From contig CBFHKX010000002.1 in the NCBI GenBank assembly GCA_965656535.1, forward strand, positions 186,001 through 250,000: a stretch of 64,000 nt of DNA, read 5' to 3'. How positions within the stretch are numbered: position 1 is the stretch's first letter; every line of letters begins with the position of its first letter. The translations under genes and the position numbers were made by a program. The notes under the pieces were generated by a model. The model was not told the origin of the DNA, did no database searches, and saw only the letters and a list, made by a program, of their open reading frames with translations. The DNA is from Lishizhenia sp965656535. GTDB lineage: Bacteria; Bacteroidota; Bacteroidia; Flavobacteriales_D; Crocinitomicaceae. Below, one piece after another: positions 15,183 through 23,344 of this stretch.

Positions 15183-16199
15183 TTATGTTTTACCCAAATT
15201 TAGCAATTCTATCGGATTTTGGATTTGTTTTATATGATTAGTTGAAACTTGAGTGTAAATTTCTGTTGTTTGAGAACTCTTATGTCCAAGTAAACTTTGT
15301 ATGTACCTTAGGTTAGTACCATTTTCTAATAAATGTGTTGCAAAACTGTGTCTAAGAATGTGCGGTGTTACTGTTTTGTTAATTTTTGCTTTTTTGCCTG
15401 CGGTTAGCACAATTTGTCTTAAACTGGGTGCACTGTATTTACAACTTTCATTACCTTCGAATAGATATTTTTTAGGCTTCCATGCTTTGTAATATGTTCT
15501 TAAACTTTCTAAAACGGTCGGGCTTAAAAGTGTATACCTGTCTTTTGCGCCTTTTGCGTTTCTTATCCAAATAATCATGCGTTTGCTGTCTATATCTACT
15601 ATTTTTAGGTTTAAAAGTTCACTTCTTCTTAAACCACTAGAGTAAAGTAGTGTTAATATGCAATTATGCTTGAGGTTTTTAGTTGCTTTAATCATTTCTT
15701 CTATTTCTTGTAAGCTGAGTACTTTGGGTAACTTTTCTGTTTTTTTTGGTCTTTCTATTGCATAAAACCGCTTGGGCATATTGCAGACTTTTTCAAAATA
15801 AAATTTTATGGTGTTTATCATTAAGTTTATGTAAGCACTAGATCGTCCTTCTATTACAAGCCGTTTGAGGTAATCTCTTATATCATTTTCTGTTATTTCC
15901 ATTAAATTTTCACAAGAAATATTGTTTATAAAACACTCAAATTTATGAATGTAATTTTTTGCGGTATTTATAGAGTAGTTACGCAGTTCTAATGTAGTGT
16001 AAAACTCTTCTGGACAATAAATGTAACCTGCTTTAGCTATCCGATTTCTAAAATCATCTACGCTGGTCATAGAAGTTTGTATACCATAAAAACCGCGGTT
16101 ATAAAAGTTCTCTCCGTTAATCCAAACTTTACCTTTGCAAATCGTGTACAGGCTTTTAAGGTTTACACGTGTGTTGTTTAAGCAATAGGTTTGATACAC
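15183..16199 (-). CDS. Tyrosine recombinase (Xer/phage-integrase type)
   Basis: 338 residues from a GTG start. The catalytic set is complete: Arg191 (YSSGLRRSELL), Lys219, His280-x-x-Arg283 (HILRHS), His306 (LLGHKS) and Tyr315 (EIYTQV). The SAM-like DNA-binding domain spans about 60-150. There is an extra N-terminal stretch of about 45 residues; an internal ATG (MTSVDDFRN) is an alternative start. The C-terminal IYTQVST...IQNPIELL resembles XerC/IntI-type enzymes, but the insertion found in true IntI between the catalytic Lys and His patches is absent. It borders the cassette-like zone and may serve it. Confidence 0.9.
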   Translation of the reverse strand: MYQTYCLNNTRVNLKSLYTICKGKVWINGENFYNRGFYGIQTSMTSVDDFRNRIAKAGYIYCPEEFYTTLELRNYSINTAKNYIHKFECFINNISCENLMEITENDIRDYLKRLVIEGRSSAYINLMINTIKFYFEKVCNMPKRFYAIERPKKTEKLPKVLSLQEIEEMIKATKNLKHNCILTLLYSSGLRRSELLNLKIVDIDSKRMIIWIRNAKGAKDRYTLLSPTVLESLRTYYKAWKPKKYLFEGNESCKYSAPSLRQIVLTAGKKAKINKTVTPHILRHSFATHLLENGTNLRYIQSLLGHKSSQTTEIYTQVSTNHIKQIQNPIELLNLGKT

Positions 16200-16274
16200 G
16201 GCGTTCCATCTAATGCGCTTGTTATTATTAATCAGATCAATAATAGTTGTATTATGTGTAAAGGTTAATTAACT

Positions 16275-16306
16275 ACCCCTGATAGAAACGGCAGCTTTGT
16301 TGCTTT
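16275..16306. repeat. Possible fragment of an intergenic repeat family
   Basis: The stretch beginning ACCCCTGATAGAAACGGCAG and running into a T-rich tail resembles, from memory, one end of a common flavobacterial intergenic inverted repeat. The reverse complement of the element at 61659-61801 begins similarly (AGCGCCCAGATTGGCAGCG). Confidence 0.25.
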
Positions 16307-16341
16307 AAAACTTCAATTTAGTTAAAAACTATTGGTACAAC

Positions 16342-16374
16342 TTGCATGTAGCATTGTGTTCTCAATTATATTTG
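16342..16374 (+). promoter_or_regulatory. Promoter of ribD, probably leaderless
   Basis: TTG (16342-16344) and TATATTTG (16367-16374) are 22 bases apart. Only four bases (CGAT) separate the -7 box from the ribD ATG, so transcription should begin at or next to the start codon. Confidence 0.6.
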
Positions 16375-16378
16375 CGAT

Positions 16379-17419
16379 ATGTCTGACGAGGAATATATGC
16401 ATTATGCGCTTGCACTAGCCAAAAAGGGAAGTCAATACGCTGCGCCTAACCCTATGGTTGGAGCTGTAATTGTCTACAATAACGTAATTATTGGCCAAGG
16501 CTATCACCAAAAACATGGCGAAGCACATGCAGAAGTAAATGCTGTAAATAGCGTGAAAGATAAATCAGTGCTATCGCAAGCTACTATATATGTTACCTTA
16601 GAACCCTGTGCGCATACAGGAAAAACTCCACCTTGTGCAGATTTAATTGTTAAACATAACTTTAAACGCTGTGTAATTGGTTGTTTAGACACTTTCTCAG
16701 AAGTATCTGGAAAAGGTATAGAGCGATTAAAAAGGGCAGGAGTAGAGGTTGAAGTCGGCCTGTTAGAAAATGAGTGTAGAGCACTAAATAAACGTTTTTT
16801 CACCTATCACGAGAAGAAAAGACCTTTTGTTATTTTAAAGTGGGCGCAAACCTTAGATGGTTTTATAGATAGGGAAGAGCAAGAACGAAAACCAGGTATT
16901 AACTGGATTTCACAGCCCGAAACCAAACAATTGGTGCACCAATGGCGAAGCAAAGAGCAAGCCATTCTTGTAGGGTGGAAAACCATAGTAAATGATAATC
17001 CAAGTTTAACCGTTAGAGAAGTGAAAGGCAAAAATCCGCACCGTTATGTGGTTGATCCAGACTTTAAAAGCAAGGGTGATTTTAAGGTATATACAGACGG
17101 ATTACCAACAACTGTTTTTGTAAAAAGCAACACCTTGGTTCCCACATTACCGCATACTGTTTTTGTTCCTCTTTCTTCTTTTAATGTTCGCGAAATGCTT
17201 ATGGTTATATATGAAAACGAAAAGACTAGTGTTTTTGTTGAAGGTGGAAAATATACTTTAGAACGTTTTATTGAATACAATTTGTGGGACGAAGCTCGCA
17301 TACTAACCGGAAACATTCGTTTTGGAACAGGTGTAAAAGCACCAAAAATTTCAGGGGAAAAAGAAATAATTGAACCTACATCTACGGCAGACCAACTTAC
17401 ACGAATAAAAAATAAATGA
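16379..17419 (+). CDS. ribD: Bifunctional riboflavin deaminase/reductase RibD
   Basis: 346 residues. The N-terminal zinc deaminase domain has HAE (50-52) and the PCAHTGKTPPC metal site (76-86). The C-terminal reductase domain begins near 150 (PFVILKWAQTLDGFI) and includes VEGGKYT. RibD performs the second and third steps of riboflavin synthesis. Another riboflavin gene, ribBA, lies at 22 kb but not in the same operon. The stop overlaps the start of the EamA transporter gene by four bases (ATGA). Confidence 0.95.
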   Translation: MSDEEYMHYALALAKKGSQYAAPNPMVGAVIVYNNVIIGQGYHQKHGEAHAEVNAVNSVKDKSVLSQATIYVTLEPCAHTGKTPPCADLIVKHNFKRCVIGCLDTFSEVSGKGIERLKRAGVEVEVGLLENECRALNKRFFTYHEKKRPFVILKWAQTLDGFIDREEQERKPGINWISQPETKQLVHQWRSKEQAILVGWKTIVNDNPSLTVREVKGKNPHRYVVDPDFKSKGDFKVYTDGLPTTVFVKSNTLVPTLPHTVFVPLSSFNVREMLMVIYENEKTSVFVEGGKYTLERFIEYNLWDEARILTGNIRFGTGVKAPKISGEKEIIEPTSTADQLTRIKNK

Positions 17420-18273
17420 TTTATCTTCTTTTAAGTATTCTTACTTCAACGTTAATCTTGGTCATTTTTAGGATGTTCAAGAAGTACAACATCAATACTT
17501 TTCAGGCAATAGTAGTGAACTATGCCGTAGCTTTTACGATTGGTTTTTCTTTGTTTAGTAATGATTTAAAACTAGATGCTCAAGCAGATTATAATTGGAT
17601 TTATTTTACCTTAATTGTAGGTGTATTGTTTATCTCTTTATTCAATTTAATGGCCAAGAGCTCGCAAGAAAATGGAATAGGTGTAACCTCTGTTGTTGTA
17701 AAAATGAGTTTGGCAATACCGGTTGTAGCTGCAATTTTACTGTATAATGAGAGTTATGATTTACTGAAGATTATTGGAGTTGTTTTGGCAATTCTCGGCG
17801 TAATTTTAATTAGTTATAAAAAATCAAACACAGAGAAGAATAAGAACGTAATTTGGCTGTTTGTTCTCTTTTTAGGAAGTGGATCGTTAGATGTATTGTT
17901 GAATTATGTAGAAAAAAATCAGCTAGAAAGTCTTTCTCCCGGGTTGTTTTCAGGTTTTGCATTTGGTGTAGCAGGCACAATAGGTGTGTTGGTTTTACTT
18001 GTTCAATTATTGAAAGGAAAAATGAACTTTGAACTAAAAAATGTATGGGCCGGAATTTTGCTAGGTGTACCCAATTATTTTTCCATTTACTTTTTGATAG
18101 AAGCACTGAGAAGTCCCCTTTTAGAAGATTCAACCACCTACGCGTTTAATAATGTTGGAATAGTGTTGGGTTCTTTTTTCTTGGGATTACTCTTCTTTAA
18201 GGAGAAGTTGACACCGATAAAAATTACTGGCTTAGTCGCAGCCGTTGTTGCTATTTTCTTGCTGGTATTTTGA
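17416..18273 (+). CDS. EamA/DMT-family transporter
   Basis: 285 residues with about ten transmembrane segments, the drug/metabolite transporter layout. The first repeat ends VVLAILGVILISYKKS and the second ends with a similar membrane segment. It overlaps the ribD stop by four bases, so it should be translated from the same mRNA. That linkage makes a flavin- or precursor-related role conceivable, but EamA proteins carry many substrates and the sequence does not decide. Confidence 0.82.
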   Translation: MIYLLLSILTSTLILVIFRMFKKYNINTFQAIVVNYAVAFTIGFSLFSNDLKLDAQADYNWIYFTLIVGVLFISLFNLMAKSSQENGIGVTSVVVKMSLAIPVVAAILLYNESYDLLKIIGVVLAILGVILISYKKSNTEKNKNVIWLFVLFLGSGSLDVLLNYVEKNQLESLSPGLFSGFAFGVAGTIGVLVLLVQLLKGKMNFELKNVWAGILLGVPNYFSIYFLIEALRSPLLEDSTTYAFNNVGIVLGSFFLGLLFFKEKLTPIKITGLVAAVVAIFLLVF

Positions 18274-18364
18274 TTTTAAGACAAAATATATGCAGCATAT
18301 TTCAAATGTTGAAATGTCGTGTATAAATCAATACAATTTCGGTAGCTTATTTAATTTCTTGTAT

Positions 18365-18372
18365 TACTTTTG
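18365..18372 (+). promoter_or_regulatory. -7 promoter element of the fur operon
   Basis: TACTTTTG is a perfect TAnnTTTG box, 18 bases before the fur ATG at 18391. It overlaps a TTG that would otherwise be an alternative upstream start codon, arguing for the ATG. Confidence 0.5.
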
Positions 18373-18390
18373 TTACTTAATAACAAGTGC

Positions 18391-18837
18391 ATGCAAAATA
18401 TACAGGAAACGGTAAAGGATATTTTTTCTGCCTATCTTGAAAAGAATGGTCACAGGAAAACTCCTGAGCGCTTTGCTATACTTGCAGAAGTGTATGGTTA
18501 TGATGGACATTTTGATGTGGAATCGCTCTACATTAAAATGAAAAATCAAAATTATCGCGTATCAAGAGCTACACTTTACAATACCATAGAACTTTTATTG
18601 GCGTGTAATTTAGTTCGGAAGCATCAATTTGGAAAGAATATTGCCCAATTTGAAAAAGCACACGGCTACAAACAGCATGATCATATGATTTGTACCGATA
18701 CTGGAGAAGTAATTGAGTTTTGCGATCCACGTATACAAGCCATAAAAGCAACAGTAGAAGAGATTTTTGGGGTTAAAATTAAACACCACAGTCTTTACTT
18801 TTACGGGGTGAAAAACGAAAAACCAGAAGAAGAGTAA
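18391..18837 (+). CDS. fur: Fur-family transcriptional regulator
   Basis: 148 residues from the ATG (MQNIQETVKDIF). The winged-helix DNA-binding half includes HRKTPERFAILAEVYG and RVSRATLYNTIELLL. The metal region is HDHMICTDTGEVIEFCDPRI with His96, His98, Cys101 and Cys111. The classical second cysteine of the CxxC zinc site is threonine here, as I recall for Bacteroidota homologues. It is likely the iron regulator, although zinc or peroxide sensing cannot be excluded. It heads a tight gene run with STAS, purA and an OstA-like gene. Confidence 0.88.
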   Translation: MQNIQETVKDIFSAYLEKNGHRKTPERFAILAEVYGYDGHFDVESLYIKMKNQNYRVSRATLYNTIELLLACNLVRKHQFGKNIAQFEKAHGYKQHDHMICTDTGEVIEFCDPRIQAIKATVEEIFGVKIKHHSLYFYGVKNEKPEEE

Positions 18838-18840
18838 AGC

Positions 18841-19194
18841 GTGAGTTTAATTTCAAAAATAGAAAAGCATCCGAAGGATGCGCAGTGCTTCTTTTTTGAA
18901 GGAAAAATTTTGTCAGATACTGATTTCGATACTGTGAACACTCAAATTCAGCAGAGGATAGACGATGGGGTTTTAAAATTCGTTTTTAATCTCAATAAAC
19001 TAGAACATATTAATTCAAGCGGACTCAATCTTTTCTTAAAACTCTTTTCTAAAATTAGATCAAAGGGCGGAGAACTTGTGTTCAGCGAGAACTCAAAAGG
19101 TGTTGAAAAACTATTTCACATCTCAAAATTAGATTCAATATTCAATATCTGCGCTTCTAATGAAGAAGCGCTTAATTATTTAAATGCAAATTAG
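18841..19194 (+). CDS. STAS-domain protein (anti-sigma-factor antagonist type)
   Basis: 117 residues from a GTG start three bases after fur. The conserved segment FNLNKLEHINSSGLNLFLKL matches the SpoIIAA/STAS fold, with Ser59/Ser60 at the usual phosphorylation site. Such proteins bind anti-sigma kinases or membrane transport assemblies. No partner kinase or phosphatase is nearby. Two bases separate it from the purA start. Confidence 0.85.
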   Translation: MSLISKIEKHPKDAQCFFFEGKILSDTDFDTVNTQIQQRIDDGVLKFVFNLNKLEHINSSGLNLFLKLFSKIRSKGGELVFSENSKGVEKLFHISKLDSIFNICASNEEALNYLNAN

Positions 19195-19195
19195 C

Positions 19196-20467
19196 ATGAA
19201 AGTAGATGTACTTTTAGGATTACAGTGGGGAGACGAAGGAAAAGGAAAAATCGTTGATGTTTTAACCCCGAAATACGATATTATTGCACGTTTTCAAGGA
19301 GGGCCAAATGCTGGTCATACGTTAGAGTTCGAAGGAATAAAACACGTTCTTCACACGATACCATCAGGTATTTTTAGAGAAGATACGCTAAACCTTGTTG
19401 GAAACGGAGTAGTGATTGATCCTGTTATTTTTCAAAAAGAACTAGAAAAATTAGCGCCGTTTAATATCGATTATAAATCTCGTTTATTAATTTCTAAAAA
19501 GGCGCACTTAATTTTACCTACACATCGTTTGTTAGATGCTGCGTCAGAAGCTGCTAAAGGAAAAAATAAGATTGGCTCTACGCTGAAAGGAATTGGTCCG
19601 ACTTACATGGATAAAACCGGAAGAAATGGTTTGCGTGTTGGAGACATCTTGATGGATAACTTTATGGATAAATACAATGCACTTAAAGCAAAGCATGTAG
19701 ATATGTTAAAGCATTATCCAAATTTTGAGTACAACGTAGAAGAGTTAGAAGCTGCATTTTTTGAAGGTATTGAAACGCTAAGAGGTTTAAAAGCCGTAGA
19801 TTCTGAGCAGTATATCAACGACGCAATGAAAGCTGGAAAAACAATTTTAGCCGAAGGTGCGCAAGGTACATTGTTAGACATCGATTTTGGAACTTATCCA
19901 TTTGTAACTTCTTCAAATACGGTAACAGCAGGAACATGCACAGGTTTAGGTGTAGCTCCAACAAAAATTGGAGATGTAATTGGGATTTTTAAAGCGTATT
20001 GTACGCGTGTTGGTTCCGGACCTTTCCCAACTGAATTAGAAGATGAGGTAGGAGAAAGAATTAGAAAAGAAGGTGGTGAGTTTGGAGCTACTACTGGTAG
20101 GCCAAGAAGATGTGGTTGGATTGATTTGCCTGCTCTTAAATATGCTATAATGATTAACGGTGTTTCAGAACTTTCTATGATGAAGGCAGATGTATTGGAT
20201 AACTTTGATACTATACGCGTTTGTACACATTATATCATTGATGGCAAGAAAGTTGATTATTTACCGTTTAGTATAGACGGAATTGAAATTACACCCGTTT
20301 ATGAAGACATAAAAGGATGGAATGCGGATACTACAAAATTGACTTCTTATGCAGATGCGCCACAAGCGTTAAAAGATTATGTGGTGTATTTAGAAGAGAA
20401 ATTAGAAACACCGATTAAAACGGTAAGTGTTGGTCCGGATAGAAAGCAAACATTAGCCAATAACTAA
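19196..20467 (+). CDS. purA: Adenylosuccinate synthetase
   Basis: 423 residues from the ATG reading MKVDVLLGLQWGDEGKGK; an ATG four codons upstream is less likely. The P-loop GDEGKGK (12-18), GGPNAGHT, the IMP-binding KGIGPTYMDK and TGRPRRCGW are all intact. It makes adenylosuccinate from IMP, aspartate and GTP, the first committed step to AMP. It sits inside the fur-STAS-purA-ostA-like gene run. Confidence 0.97.
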   Translation: MKVDVLLGLQWGDEGKGKIVDVLTPKYDIIARFQGGPNAGHTLEFEGIKHVLHTIPSGIFREDTLNLVGNGVVIDPVIFQKELEKLAPFNIDYKSRLLISKKAHLILPTHRLLDAASEAAKGKNKIGSTLKGIGPTYMDKTGRNGLRVGDILMDNFMDKYNALKAKHVDMLKHYPNFEYNVEELEAAFFEGIETLRGLKAVDSEQYINDAMKAGKTILAEGAQGTLLDIDFGTYPFVTSSNTVTAGTCTGLGVAPTKIGDVIGIFKAYCTRVGSGPFPTELEDEVGERIRKEGGEFGATTGRPRRCGWIDLPALKYAIMINGVSELSMMKADVLDNFDTIRVCTHYIIDGKKVDYLPFSIDGIEITPVYEDIKGWNADTTKLTSYADAPQALKDYVVYLEEKLETPIKTVSVGPDRKQTLANN

Positions 20468-20470
20468 TAA

Positions 20471-22018
20471 TTGAAACAAATAAAAAACATATTAAAAATT
20501 GCGCTCTTACTAAGCGCAATTTTTTTGAACTCAATTTCTTGGGCACAGGAAGGCTTTGACCAATATTTGAAAAATGCAGACGTAGCAAGATATGATGCCG
20601 TAGGCAACAGTTGGATTCTAGAAGGAAATGTTGAGTTTGATCATCTAAACAACAGAATGTTTTGCGATTCTGCTATCTACAACATTGCAAAAAGAACGTT
20701 TAAGGCCTACAGTAAAGTACACTTAAGTAAACGCGATACGCTCAACTTATTTTGTGATTCTATTCACTATGATTTAGTCAAAGAATACGCAAACCTTTAC
20801 GGAAATGTTCGTGTGCGCGATAGAGAGTTTAAACTTACAACAGATAGTTTAGAGTACGATGCAAGAAGAGGAGCTGGTATTTATAGAAATAACGCTACGA
20901 TTACCAGTATACTTACAAATGAAGTATTGACCTCTCAAATTGGTTACTTTTTTCCGGAGTCAAAAAACTTTACATTTAGTAAAAATGTGGTTTATACAAG
21001 TAAAGACTACAAGGTAACTACAGATACTCTGCGTTTCAACGGTTATACAAAACAAGCTTTTTTCTACGGTCCAACCGACATTGTTGGAAATGGAATCCAA
21101 ATGTATTGCGAAAATGGATGGTATTCGGCTCAAAAAGAAGAAGGTGTACTACAAAAAAACGCACACATTTATCAAGCCAATAATTATATAGAAGCAGATA
21201 GCTTGTACTACAATAAAGGTCTTGGTATTTCTGAAGGAAGGGGAAATGTAATGCTTAAAGATACGCTCAAAAAAGCCGAATTTCATGGCGATTTTGCACG
21301 GAGCGACGAGCAAGAAAAATACGCATATCTAACCGGAAAAGCCTATGCTTTAACCTATGACAAGGGAGATTCTCTTTTTATACACGCAGATAGTCTGTGG
21401 AATTATCTCGATACCTTACAACAAAGCAAATTAATTTTAGCCTACAATAACGTAAAGATTTTTAAACAAGATATTCAAGGAGTGTGTGATTCGTTAGTCT
21501 ACAACCAACCGGATTCTATTATGATTATGTACAACAATCCTATTATTTGGGCGGATAAAGCACAATTAACAGGCGATACGTTAAAGGTACATCAATCTCA
21601 AAAAGGAATAGAAAGAATAGACATTTTACAAAACTCAATTGTGGTAACCGAGGTAGATTCTGCGGAGTATTATAATCAAGTAGGTGCCAAAACCATGATT
21701 GCTTATTTTACAAACGACACGATTTCGCATGTAAATGCAGACGGAAATGCAAAAACAGTGTATTACATGGCAGCTGAAAAAAACAAAGATTCTATTGTTG
21801 AAGTTACGCTTTCTGGTATGAATAGGCTGTATTCTAGTAATTTAACTATACGTTTTGTAGCAGGAGAAATTGAAGGAATTGCTTACAGAGATGCGCCAGA
21901 TGGAGCAATGTATCCTATGGATCAGATTATTGCTACCGAGAAAGAAGTAAAAGGCTTTAATTGGCAACCTACCTTAAGACCAATAGGTTGGAGAGAAATG
22001 ATTGGGTTGAAAGATTAA
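20471..22018 (+). CDS. OstA/LptA-like periplasmic protein
   Basis: 515 residues from a TTG start three bases after purA. A signal peptide (cleavage near SWAQ) is followed by a long series of OstA-like beta strands: DAVGNSWILEGNVEFDH, YANLYGNVRVRDREFKL, and many short repeats with the D-S-L-x-Y pattern. The fold is that of LptA/LptD N-terminal domains, which bridge lipopolysaccharide across the periplasm. It is much longer than E. coli LptA (185 residues), as is common in Bacteroidota. A convergent terminator follows. Confidence 0.85.
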   Translation: MKQIKNILKIALLLSAIFLNSISWAQEGFDQYLKNADVARYDAVGNSWILEGNVEFDHLNNRMFCDSAIYNIAKRTFKAYSKVHLSKRDTLNLFCDSIHYDLVKEYANLYGNVRVRDREFKLTTDSLEYDARRGAGIYRNNATITSILTNEVLTSQIGYFFPESKNFTFSKNVVYTSKDYKVTTDTLRFNGYTKQAFFYGPTDIVGNGIQMYCENGWYSAQKEEGVLQKNAHIYQANNYIEADSLYYNKGLGISEGRGNVMLKDTLKKAEFHGDFARSDEQEKYAYLTGKAYALTYDKGDSLFIHADSLWNYLDTLQQSKLILAYNNVKIFKQDIQGVCDSLVYNQPDSIMIMYNNPIIWADKAQLTGDTLKVHQSQKGIERIDILQNSIVVTEVDSAEYYNQVGAKTMIAYFTNDTISHVNADGNAKTVYYMAAEKNKDSIVEVTLSGMNRLYSSNLTIRFVAGEIEGIAYRDAPDGAMYPMDQIIATEKEVKGFNWQPTLRPIGWREMIGLKD

Positions 22019-22034
22019 AATTACCATTTACAAA

Positions 22035-22064
22035 AAAAGGAAACAGCCTAAACCATTTCCTTTT
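22035..22064. terminator. Bidirectional terminator between the ostA-like gene and ribBA
   Basis: AAAAGGAAA (22035-22043) and TTTCCTTTT (22056-22064) form a perfect stem flanked by A and T runs between convergent genes. Confidence 0.75.
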
Positions 22065-22086
22065 CAATATCGATTGTTTGTGTGTT

Positions 22087-23301
22087 CTACTTATTTAATT
22101 TAAGCGAGTGACCCATTTTATCTCTTTTCGTTTTTAGGTACAATTCGTTGTGCTTGTTGCTTTCAATTTCTAATGCAACGTTCTCTACAATTTCTAAACC
22201 GTAGCCAATTAAACCAGTACGTTTTTTAGGGTTATTGCTCATCAAACGCATTTTAGAAACATTTAAATCTCTTAAAATTTGCGCTCCAATACCGTAATCT
22301 CTTTGGTCGCCCTTAAACCCTAACTCTAAGTTAGCTTCTACGGTATCCATACCTTCTTCTTGTAGTTTGTAGGCTTTTAACTTATTCATTAAACCAATTC
22401 CTCTGCCTTCTTGGTTCATGTATACAATCACACCTTTGCCTTCTTTTTCTATGGTTTCCATGGCTGCGTCTAATTGCGGACCACAATCACATCTACAAGA
22501 ACCAAAAATATCTCCTGTTACACAAGAAGAGTGAACACGTACTAAAATAGGTTCTTCTTTCTCCCAAGTTCCTTTTACAAGCGCCAAATGCTCTTCGCCA
22601 GTATTGTTGTTGGTGTAAGCGTATAACTGAAAATCTCCTTTTGGAGTTGGTAACTTCACATCTACTTGGCGTGTAACCAAGGTTTCTTTTTGAATTCTAT
22701 ATTTAATTAATTCTTCAATAGAAATAATCTTTAAGTCAAATTTCTTGGCAATTTCCATCAACTGCGGAAGTCTAGCCATTGTTCCATCTTCGTTTAAGAT
22801 TTCTACAATTACACCAGCAGGTTCAAAGCCAGCAAGTCTAGCAATATCAACAGCTGCTTCTGTATGACCAGCTCTTCTTAATACACCACCTTTTTTGGCT
22901 CTCAGTGGAAAAATATGACCAGGTTTGCCTAATTCCTCAGGCTTAATGTTTGGATCTATTAAAGCTTGAACGGTTTTTGATCTATCGCTAGCAGAAATCC
23001 CTGTTGTACAACCGTAACCGTTTAAATCTACAGAAACGGTAAAAGGTGTTTCGTAAGCAGCGCTGTTAGAAGAAACCATAAGGTCTAAGCCAAGTTCATC
23101 GCACTTGTCTTCTAACAACGGAGCACAAATTAAACCTCTACCATGCGTAGCCATAAAGTTGATGATTTCTGGCGTTACGTTGCGTGCAGCCGTTAAAAAA
23201 TCTCCCTCGTTCTCTCTGTCTTCGTCGTCAACAACAATTATAACTTTTCCTGCTTTAATATCCTCTAAAGCTTCTTCAATCGTATTTAATTTGTTTTCCA
23301 T
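22087..23301 (-). CDS. ribBA: Bifunctional DHBP synthase/GTP cyclohydrolase II
   Basis: 404 residues. The N-terminal half is 3,4-dihydroxy-2-butanone-4-phosphate synthase (VVDDEDRENEGDF, HTEAAVD). The C-terminal half is GTP cyclohydrolase II with the zinc ligands in CVTGDIFGSCRCDCG and the active-site region NQEGRGIGL. It supplies both precursors of riboflavin. It is a single gene with TAACTTTG on the minus strand at 23318-23325 as its -7 box. Confidence 0.97.
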   Translation of the reverse strand: MENKLNTIEEALEDIKAGKVIIVVDDEDRENEGDFLTAARNVTPEIINFMATHGRGLICAPLLEDKCDELGLDLMVSSNSAAYETPFTVSVDLNGYGCTTGISASDRSKTVQALIDPNIKPEELGKPGHIFPLRAKKGGVLRRAGHTEAAVDIARLAGFEPAGVIVEILNEDGTMARLPQLMEIAKKFDLKIISIEELIKYRIQKETLVTRQVDVKLPTPKGDFQLYAYTNNNTGEEHLALVKGTWEKEEPILVRVHSSCVTGDIFGSCRCDCGPQLDAAMETIEKEGKGVIVYMNQEGRGIGLMNKLKAYKLQEEGMDTVEANLELGFKGDQRDYGIGAQILRDLNVSKMRLMSNNPKKRTGLIGYGLEIVENVALEIESNKHNELYLKTKRDKMGHSLKLNK

Positions 23302-23317
23302 TACAATAAATCTTGTG

Positions 23318-23325
23318 CAAAGTTA
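23318..23325 (-). promoter_or_regulatory. -7 promoter element of ribBA
   Basis: The minus strand reads TAACTTTG (TAnnTTTG), 16 bases before the ribBA ATG. No FMN riboswitch fold is evident in so short a leader. Confidence 0.5.
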
Positions 23326-23344
23326 ATACTTTACTTCGTTTTAC

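Noticed and set aside
15183..16199. Recombinase as a true integron integrase (IntI)
   Set aside because: The IntI-specific insertion between the catalytic lysine and the HxxR patch is absent, so I call it only a Xer-like tyrosine recombinase.
22019..23344. FMN riboswitch at ribBA
   Set aside because: The leader between the -7 box and the ATG is only 16 bases, too short for the fold.
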